A stretch of DNA of 64,000 nucleotides from Anadara kagoshimensis. Its lineage: Eukaryota > Mollusca > Bivalvia > Arcoida > Arcidae. Below are positions 56,835-64,000 of this stretch, piece by piece; positions within the stretch are counted from its first letter, which is position 1, and every line of letters starts with the position of its first letter. The notes below the pieces were generated by a model, which saw only the letters and a list, made by a program, of their open reading frames with translations, searched no databases and was not told the origin of the DNA. The stretch spans positions 3,394,607 through 3,458,606 of the forward strand of contig CM037866.1 of NCBI GenBank assembly GCA_021292105.1. The letters are read 5' to 3'. The position numbers and the translations under genes were made by a program.

Positions 56835-56991
56835 GAAATGACATTCTGATCATGGTATTTCAAGGGGTAATGCAAGATAGTGTGGCGTGTGCCAAATTCG
56901 ATGAAGGGCAAAACCCTTCATTTTGAATTAGGCACGCACCACAATATCTTGCATTATCCCTTGAAATACCATGAGCAGAAATGTCATTTTT
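56835..56991. repeat. Long palindrome (~157 bp)
   Basis: Left arm AAATGACATTCTGATCATGG...GATGAAGGG and right arm CCCTTCATTTTG...CAGAAATGTCATTT pair over ~75 bp with few mismatches around a ~5-base loop (CAAAA). Transcription would give a near-perfect hairpin. It is a MITE-type element or hairpin-forming locus. Confidence 0.8.
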
Positions 56992-56999
56992 TATACAGT

Positions 57000-57978
57000 G
57001 TATTTACGATTCTTTCTTTTAATAAATATTTTGTACCCTTGTTTGTTTCAACCCTTGTCACTATTTCTACCATACCTGCTCGTGTGAGATAGGGGTTTTT
57101 TGTCATAAGAGATTGGTGTATCTAGCATAACCACGTGACCCCCTGTGGGGCAACATGACGTCATATTGCGGAAAAATTTATACACATCAAGGGTCATAAC
57201 CCCAATTATCTTTCAAGGGAATTGCAAGACAATTGCTTCTGCATGTTTCATCGAAGAGAGATACCGTCGTATTGTAAATATTTAGGTAGAACAAATAGAC
57301 CTGTCCATTTGACCTTTAATTTAAATATTTATCATGACCTAGTACATTAATGTTTAATTATTTCATTAACATAGTGAGAACACTACTGTATTTCCATAAA
57401 TTCAGTGCACATGGAAAATGCAAAAATAAAGTTGTATTTTCCAACAAACTCACAAAAAATTGTCAAAACTTAATACAAAATATACTGACATAATAGGAAA
57501 AATTATTTTTCATTCATGAAAAAGTGAACATAATTCTGTACATAGAGCATTTTTTTAACTTTTTAACAAAACAACAAATATGACTATGTCAAAATTATCC
57601 CTTCTGTACCTTCTTACTTGGAACAACTATAACATTATGTGATAATTGGAATATTCATGATAATCATACCTAGAAAAAAACCAGCAACAATGACCTACCT
57701 GACCCGAAATGCCCTGATGTAACTTTGAACAAGGCCCAATTGGTGTATAAACTTGATCAAATTTCCAAAATCTTTGCAAAATTTCTCTATGTATTGGAGA
57801 ACTGAGCAATAATGTTTTTATTTAAAAATATAATTTGGTTAGGTCAGTGCATTTTAAATGCATTTTATTGATAGTATAATTGAAACATTTTCAATTAAAA
57901 GAAATAAACAATAAAAACCATATGCACTGAATTTATGGAAATACAGTAATCATGTGTCTTGTGTGTATATAATAAACA
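57000..57978. other. No gene seen
   Basis: AT-rich sequence after the palindrome with a half family K repeat at ~57295-57345. No coding signal. Confidence 0.55.
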
Positions 57979-58711
57979 CAGTCAAACCTGTCTATAGAGG
58001 GCGCGGTGGCCTAATGGATAAGACATCAGTCTTCAAATCCAGGGTCTCTCACCACTGAGTTCAAGCCACATGTGGGAAAGTGAATTTTCCTTGCCGTTGG
58101 CCTTTACTGATTCACCTGGTATCAGTATAATGGACTGAGGGAGTGGTACGCTTGTCTGCAGCATACTGACTCTGTGAGCTAGCATGGTAAAGTCGCCCTG
58201 AGTGCGCGCTAGTACAAGGCAGACCATACAACACACTCGCACTTAATATGCATCCACAAAATTGTTCATAGATTAATCAATAGAGATTAATTAAATAGTT
58301 CTCGTCGTGAATAGCTGAAAAATTGCTGATGTGACGTTAAGCAACATTTAACCAACCAACCAAACCTGTCTATAAAGGCCACCCAAGGAACCAGTAAAAG
58401 TGGCCTTTATGAACAGGTGATCCTTAGATAAAGGTTCAGATAACCTGAATAGAGAATAATTCTGATAAAATTGTACTGACAATAATCTTATGAGATTTGG
58501 ATTTCAAGTTTTGAATCAACTTAGTTGAAATACAGACAATTCTGTGAATTTATTGTGTGTTGGCATCCTTGATATTCTCAAAATATCCAATGCCCAAATT
58601 CCTTAGCTGTTATTTTAGATACTACATGTATTTCGAATCTTAATGGATGTGTGGTAATTTTATTCTGTGTTATCCCATCCCTACCTTTAAGTTAGGTTTG
58701 ACTGTATAATT
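57979..58711 (-). mobile_element. MITE, family E, interrupted
   Basis: The left end ACAGTCAAACCTGTCTATA breaks at the family B SINE and resumes at 58361. The far end GTTAGGTTTGACTGTAT is at ~58690-58711. Internal length is larger than other copies. Confidence 0.6.
57997..58360 (+). mobile_element. tRNA-derived SINE, family B, nested in a MITE
   Basis: Forward full copy flanked by CAAACCTGTCTATA (57983-57996 and 58361-58374). The flanks are the two halves of a family E repeat, so the SINE is the younger insertion. Confidence 0.9.
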
Positions 58712-58761
58712 AAACAAAGTAGAATATTTTTTAGGTCCCATGGCTATTTTTGCTGTACATT

Positions 58762-58944
58762 TACAGTCCAACCTGTCTTAAAGGCCACCTCTATATAAGA
58801 GCCACCTGCTAATAAATGCCAGTATAATTGAATCCTAATTGTTCTTTATTCATATTATTTGAACCTGTATACAAGGTCCACCTGTCCATAAAGGCCACTT
58901 TTACTGGTTTCTCTGGGTGGCCTTTATAGACAGGTTTAACTGTA
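58762..58944 (+). mobile_element. MITE, family E
   Basis: Copy from ACAGTCCAACCTGTCTTAAA to TATAGACAGGTTTAACTGTA. Confidence 0.75.
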
Positions 58945-59489
58945 TACCCATATATAGATGTGTGTACACTACTTGTATGTATAAGGTGTGTTCTGATATT
59001 ATAACATTTATACATATATATATTATATATTTATAAAGAATGGATCTGTCTCTTAGCTTTTTCAGGCATGAAGTAAAATCACGCACTTTCATCAATAAAG
59101 TCACAGTGTTATTTGATCGCCACCTTGTCGATATGTTAAAATATTGGTCATCAAAACCGCCATCCAGCGAGGGAGAGACACAGTCAGGTTGTTGATCATG
59201 TTCAGCATTCCATGAAGTAGGTAACGGAATACACACACATATTTTATTATTCATTTCACAACATTTAATACTTTCACATTCCATTTGAATTGGTTACGAT
59301 GTTATAATTCTTTTCTGTTTGAAAACATCTTGAAGGTTCGGTGGATGTACACAATTTTCGACTTTTTTTCGTATTTTTTTTCTGGTGATGATCTTAAGGA
59401 TATTGTATTTTTAATTTCTTAATTGGGTAAGTTGTTTTAATTTTAATTAAATTCTTTTTCTGTCATTCAGTCTTGTTAAGGTTTAGTGG

Positions 59490-59860
59490 TCAGTAATTTC
59501 TGTCAAGATTATTTCATTTATATCAAGACATAACCTGCCATTAGCAAAGTTAATATGTCATATTTCAGATTATTTTACTTATATTGAGACATTACCAGCT
59601 ATGGGTGAAGTGAGTGAGTGAAATGGAATTTTTTCACATTTTAATTTATTTCATTTATATTGAGGCATTGTCAGTTATTAGCAAGGTTAACATCATGTGA
59701 AATAGGAATTAGGATATTTGTACTTACATTGAGACATTACCAGCTTAGCTATAGGGGAAATGATGATGTAATATAGGGTTTTATATCCTAGGAATCAAAT
59801 TTGACTGAGTTATTCTGAGACATCACCAGCTATCATTGTACTTGTAGCATTTAGCAGTGT
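59490..59860 (-). repeat. Clustered fragments of the family A SINE body
   Basis: At least three partial copies of 'tttcacttatattgagacattaccagct' follow each other at ~59500, ~59570 and ~59720. Each is followed by a short divergent stretch. Looks like repeated internal duplication of a decayed element. Confidence 0.5.
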
Positions 59861-60412
59861 GTATTTTTTTAAGCCATACCTACCTTGGTATTGGACTTCA
59901 TCATTTTATGTGATTTTCTCCGTCTACACATTTACACAATTTCCAGTACCATAGTCTAATTTTAAAAAATATTTTTTTGAATCTGTTTTGTGATATGGAT
60001 GATTTTATATAAAAACATTTTCGTTCAGCTTGACAGAAATGTTACCTTCATTTTTCATTTTATTTTTTACCAAATGACATGATGTTTGTACTCGTTACCG
60101 GTATACATGTATTTTCATTCAGATTCCATTCAGACTGCAAAATCTATCTATCTATCTGGACATGGACACAGACAATTTTTATTCATTTAATTGATATGAT
60201 TTTCCAGACTCATTACAGATATACACATGTATTTTTAAATTAATTTATACATGTACATATATATTTTATATTTTTTAATCTCCCTTCCTTGTATTTAGTT
60301 TACCTATCAGATTCCATCTATATATCTTGACACAGATACATACAATTTTTCATTCATTTTTTGCCAATTAACATTATTTTTGTACTCATTACATATACAC
60401 AAGTATTTTGAA

Positions 60413-60415
<3 letters not shown>

Positions 60416-60450
<35 letters not shown>
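60416..60450 (+). repeat. (AT)n microsatellite
   Basis: About 35 bp of AT dinucleotides. Confidence 0.93.
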
Positions 60451-60454
<4 letters not shown>

Positions 60455-60510
60455 TTTAATTTCTCAATCTCCTTTCCTTGTACTTAGTTTACCTGTCTGA
60501 TTCCATTCAC

Positions 60511-60753
60511 AGCAAAGGCAAACAACATTGACCTGTCCGCTTGACCTTAGATTTAAATATTCATTTTAAACAAGTAAATTTAAGTAATAGGGGTCACGGT
60601 GTATATTTCGGCTATATGATGTGGACACTAATCATGGGCAATGTATATATGTATTAACTGTGAATCCTAACCCTACCCATATTGGATGGACACTCCTATT
60701 TGAATAATTCTAATGAAAGGTCAAACAGACAGGTCAATCTTGTTTGCCTTTAT
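60511..60753. mobile_element. MITE, family K
   Basis: Most intact: GGCAAACAACATTGACCTGT and ACAGGTCAATCTTGTTTGCC are inverted ends. Half copies lie at ~32365-32440 and ~57295-57345. Confidence 0.75.
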
Positions 60754-61384
60754 TTAATCTGTATATATCTTTTCATCTATCTATATACATCATTAAATAG
60801 GTTTATAGTTATTTACACCTGAATTTGAATGGACATGTTTGGTTTTCATCTATTTATAATAATTAAATGTTTTTATTAAAAACCTACATTTAATTTTTGT
60901 ACTGATTTTTTCAGAGCTAGACATTCAATTTTACATTTAATTTTTGTACACATTTCTTCAGAGCTGGGTGTTTTGGATTTTTTGTAGAGGGGCATTTTGA
61001 AAAATCTTTTTGTGTAAAAACATTTTTAACATCAAATATGTTTGTATTGAAAACTCACACTTAATTTTTGAACAGATTTCTTCAGAGCTTAGTGTTCAAT
61101 TTTGGATTTTTTAGATAAGGCCATTTTGAAAAAAACTTTTTGTGTAAAAACATTAAACATCAAAATGTTTGTAATAAAAATCTACACTTGATTTTTTAAC
61201 TGATTTCTTTTATAGCTAAGTATTCAATCTTGGATTTTTCGGAGAGGCCATTTTGAAAAACTTTTTTGTGTAAAAACATTTTTAACATCAAAATATTTGT
61301 ATTGAAAACCTACATTTAATTTTTGTAGAGACTTGTTTAGAAGTATAACGTCAATATGTCTATTTACCGGTACTTTAGTTTGCT

Positions 61385-61540
61385 TGAATGAATGAATTGA
61401 ATGAATGAATCAATCAATTCATCTACCCACCATCCACCTGTCTGTCCATCTGTCCATTCATTCATTCATTCATTCATTCATTCATTCATTCATTCATTCA
61501 TTTTCATTCATTCATTCATTCATTCATTCATTCATTCATG
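61385..61540 (+). repeat. (AATG)n / (ATTC)n tracts
   Basis: AATG repeats, a short spacer and then ATTC repeats: a self-complementary arrangement around CATCTACCCACCATCCACCT. Confidence 0.92.
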
Positions 61541-61719
61541 TTGAACTTTCTTGTTTATAAAAATAGAGGGGTGTAATGATGTTTTACATTGCTGCCAAGA
61601 TTCTTTAACTTGTATCAAGGTTGTCATCTCAGGGGGACATCATGATATATACGGAAATATTCTTGACTGGGGCATAAAACTTCAATAAATCAATTAATCA
61701 ACCATTCAACAAATCAACT

Positions 61720-61791
61720 AACCAATGAATCAATCAATCAGTTCATCTACCCGCCATCCACCTGTCTGTCCATCTGTCCATTCATTCATTC

Positions 61792-61829
<38 letters not shown>

Positions 61830-62172
61830 CCATTCATCCACCCATCTATCAAAGCATCCATCCATCTGTCTGTCCTTCTGTCTGTCTATTCATTCATGCA
61901 CATCCGTCAATCCATCCATCCATCCAACCATCCATACATACATATGTCTGTCCATCCACCCATCTATCCATCCATCCATTCATCTATCCTACATCCATCC
62001 ATCCATTTATCTATCTATCCATCTATCCTAGCATCCATCCAACCATCCATCCTAGCATTCATCGAAGCACCCATCCATCTATCCATCCCTTCATCCATTC
62101 ATCTATCCATCCACCCATTCATCCATCCATCTATCAATCCATTCATTCATCCATCCATCTGTCCATCTGTCT
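61720..62172 (+). repeat. Long (ATCC/ATCA/ATTC)n region
   Basis: ~450 bp of degenerate 4-bp repeats. It opens with a second copy of 'catctaccc.ccatccacctgtctgtccatctgtccattc', the spacer seen at ~61420. The Ser/His/Pro-rich ORF here is a by-product. Confidence 0.92.
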
Positions 62173-62431
62173 GTCCTGAACAGTTGTTGACATACTTACT
62201 TCATCAGATACTTGATAGAGTTTAAATGATTCTGAGTAAATGTTGTGTTTTACATGATTTTGATGAATTATTTATAAGTTGATTAACGATGTACATCAGA
62301 ATGATTTTAGTAAGAGTAAATTATACATGTTATACACTAAATCAGGGATGATTGATCTCTGCAGAAAATCAATACATATTTTATTAATCAGAAAATCAAT
62401 ATTATTTTCAAAATCATTTCAGGCCTTGCAT

Positions 62432-62776
62432 AGAGTTGAGTTGAGTAATGGTGTTTAACTTCCCAGTCAAAAATATTTCACTTATATTGAGACGTCGCCA
62501 ATTGTAGGCAAAGGTGCATAAATTTTGCTTGTGCGTTGTGCTGATGACATTATACAGGAGGGTTCTTTATTGTGCCCAGCCCACCGTGACAAGGGAACTC
62601 GTTTATTTTAAGTTCCCATCCAAAAGAAACATGACTTTCATTTCGTAATGCCGAGTGCTTGGCGAAAGAACAATCACTACACACTTTCAAGTCTTTGGTC
62701 AGACCCGGTCGGGGTTAGAACCCAAACCTCCCACTTACGGAGCGAGCACTTTACCAACTGAGCTACCGCAGTTGTA
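62432..62776 (-). mobile_element. tRNA-derived SINE, family A
   Basis: Reverse full-length copy ending with anti-A box TTTACCAACTGAGCTACCGC. Confidence 0.8.
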
Positions 62777-62974
62777 GGCCTTTTATAGAATTTACAATGT
62801 CACTCGACACAGTGCCTACCTAGTTGGAGATAAAAGACACTCGACACTGAGCATTTTAACTCTGCAATGGTAAAAAAAAAATATTGTGATATTTTTATTT
62901 GATTGATTTATTAGTTTTGGGACTTTTCCCAAATTTTGAATTTTTAAATTTTAATTTTAATTTAAGTTAATTTT

Positions 62975-63509
62975 TAGCTCACCTGACCAAAGGTCATGTG
63001 AGCTTATGGCATAGCGCAGCGTGTGTATGTGCGTGCGTGTGTGCGTCGTTAACACCTATTTTCGACTTCTCCTCTGAAACTACTGGACAGTTTTTAATGA
63101 AACTTTGTCAGAAGTATATATGGGCTGGTGCAATTCAGATTTGTTCGTGGCGTTGCTATGGCTACCATAACTAGGTCAAGGTGACCTAGGGGTGCAAAAA
63201 TCTTAAAAAATCTTTTTCTCCGAAAGTACTGATTGGAGAAAAAATCTGATGTGATATTTGGCTTCTCTAGGGTCTTAAGCCTATAGTTTGTTCATTTTGT
63301 GAAATTCGGATAAAAAATAGGTTACGCGTTTTTGCGTTTAATTTCGAAAAAATCGTAAAATAGCTTCAAATTGTTATAACTTGACTATTTGACCAGATAA
63401 TGACATGGGGTTTTCAGTTTTGACATCTTCTTGTTAGTATCTTCAAAATGAGGTCAAGGTCGATTGTGAAGGTCGTGACCTAATTTTTTGTACCTCTGAT
63501 TATAATTAT
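62975..63509 (+). repeat. 'gctcacctgac...gtgagct' interspersed repeat
   Basis: Starts with the short inverted repeat GCTCACCTGACCAAAGGTCA / TGTGAGC, then GCGCAGCGTGTGTATGTGCG and CTACTGGACAGTTTTTAATG. It leads directly into the 145-bp array, whose units include its 3' part. Likely one element with an expanded tail. Confidence 0.6.
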
Positions 63510-64000
63510 TATCTCGAAAACTATAAACTTTTTGTATAGGCATGTATATTAGAATGTTGTAGGTATCGATACAACAATCATTTTGATGTATAGAAAAAGG
63601 TCATGGGTTCAAAGGTCAAGGTCACAGATGCGAAACAATACCGAAATGGTTAATTATCTCGAAAACTATAAACATTTTGTATAGGCATGTATATTAGAAT
63701 GTTGTAGGTATTGATACAACGATCATTTTGATGTATAGAAAAAGGTCATAGGTTCAAAGGTCAAGGTCACAGATGTGAAACAATACTGAAATGGTTAATT
63801 ATCTCGAAAACTATAAACTTTTTGTATAGGCATGTATATTAGAATGTTGTAGGTATTGATACAACGATTATTCTGATGTATAGAAAAAGGTCATGGGTTC
63901 AAAGGTCAAGGTCACAGATGTGAAACAATACTGAAATGGTTAATTATCTCGAAAATTATAAATTTTTTGTATAGGCATGTATATTAGAATGTTGTAGGTA
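63510..64000 (+). repeat. 145-bp-period tandem array (runs off the window)
   Basis: TATCTCGAAAACTATAAAC recurs at 63510, 63655, 63800 and 63945, an exact 145-bp period with few substitutions per unit (TGTATAGGCATGTATATTAG, GGTTCAAAGGTCAAGGTCAC). Continues past the right edge. Confidence 0.92.

Larger units (their letters stand above)
58945..60500. other. No gene supported
   Basis: A minus frame at 58901-59284 begins MECESIKCCEMNNKICVCIP and shows NIS and NNT sequons. It has no recognised domain, and its C-terminal part runs into AT repeats and the family E MITE, so I do not call it. The rest holds SINE body fragments and AT-rich sequence. Confidence 0.45.

Noticed and set aside
58901..59284. 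127-codon minus-strand ORF starting MECESIKCC
   Set aside because: No recognised domain, no convincing splice sites, and its end overlaps AT repeats and a MITE.
61725..62225. 166-codon plus-strand ORF rich in Ser, His, Pro and Ile
   Set aside because: It is a translation of degenerate ATCC/ATTC repeats, with no domain and no splice or start context.

Overview
The window is metazoan, most likely molluscan, genomic DNA. It is AT-rich and split by spliceosomal introns. It carries several tRNA-headed SINE families, fold-back/MITE elements, LINE 3' relics, minisatellites and long microsatellites. The lineage is inferred from the repeat types (GACGTTAA-core tRNA SINEs and the 'gctcacctgac...gtgagct' repeat near 62980, which I associate with molluscs). 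No species marker is present.

One gene can be modelled with confidence. It lies on the minus strand from the ATG at 31252 to the last visible exon at 1742-2029 and continues off the left edge. I built 17 exons, each with an AG acceptor and GT donor: a signal-peptide exon, then 16 exons encoding 19 immunoglobulin (Ig) domains. Thirteen exons hold one domain and three hold two. Every intron is phase 1 and every internal exon is a multiple of three, so any exon could be skipped or duplicated without breaking frame. The visible product is 1866 residues. Domains 1-4 (nearest the N-terminus) are divergent. The other 15 are close relatives, and three consecutive exons (7008-7298, 5767-6057, 3198-3488) are nearly identical, so the array is expanding by recent exon duplication. 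No transmembrane, fibronectin III or EGF segment is visible, so secreted versus membrane-bound cannot be decided.

The introns (1-31 kb) are filled with repeats: SINEs, MITEs, a ~3.15-kb inverted-repeat element nested inside an old SINE, a LINE 3' tail 45 bp from a splice donor, two minisatellites, and at least four fragments of duplicated Ig-exon boundaries.

From 31.3 to 64 kb, upstream of the gene, I find no convincing gene. This part holds more copies of the same repeat families, two LINE reverse-transcriptase C-terminal relics (47.3-47.9 and 48.8-49.2 kb), long simple repeats, a ~157-bp palindrome (56.8 kb), and a 145-bp-period tandem array running off the right edge. One short minus-strand ORF with a signal-like N-terminus and a donor site (50461-50684) is a weak candidate first exon.

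The most notable content is the expanding, frame-symmetric Ig array. Its variation is concentrated in one loop region, and a glycosylation sequon sits at a fixed register in 16 of 19 domains. This is the architecture expected of a diversifying adhesion or immune-recognition protein; that function is inference only.
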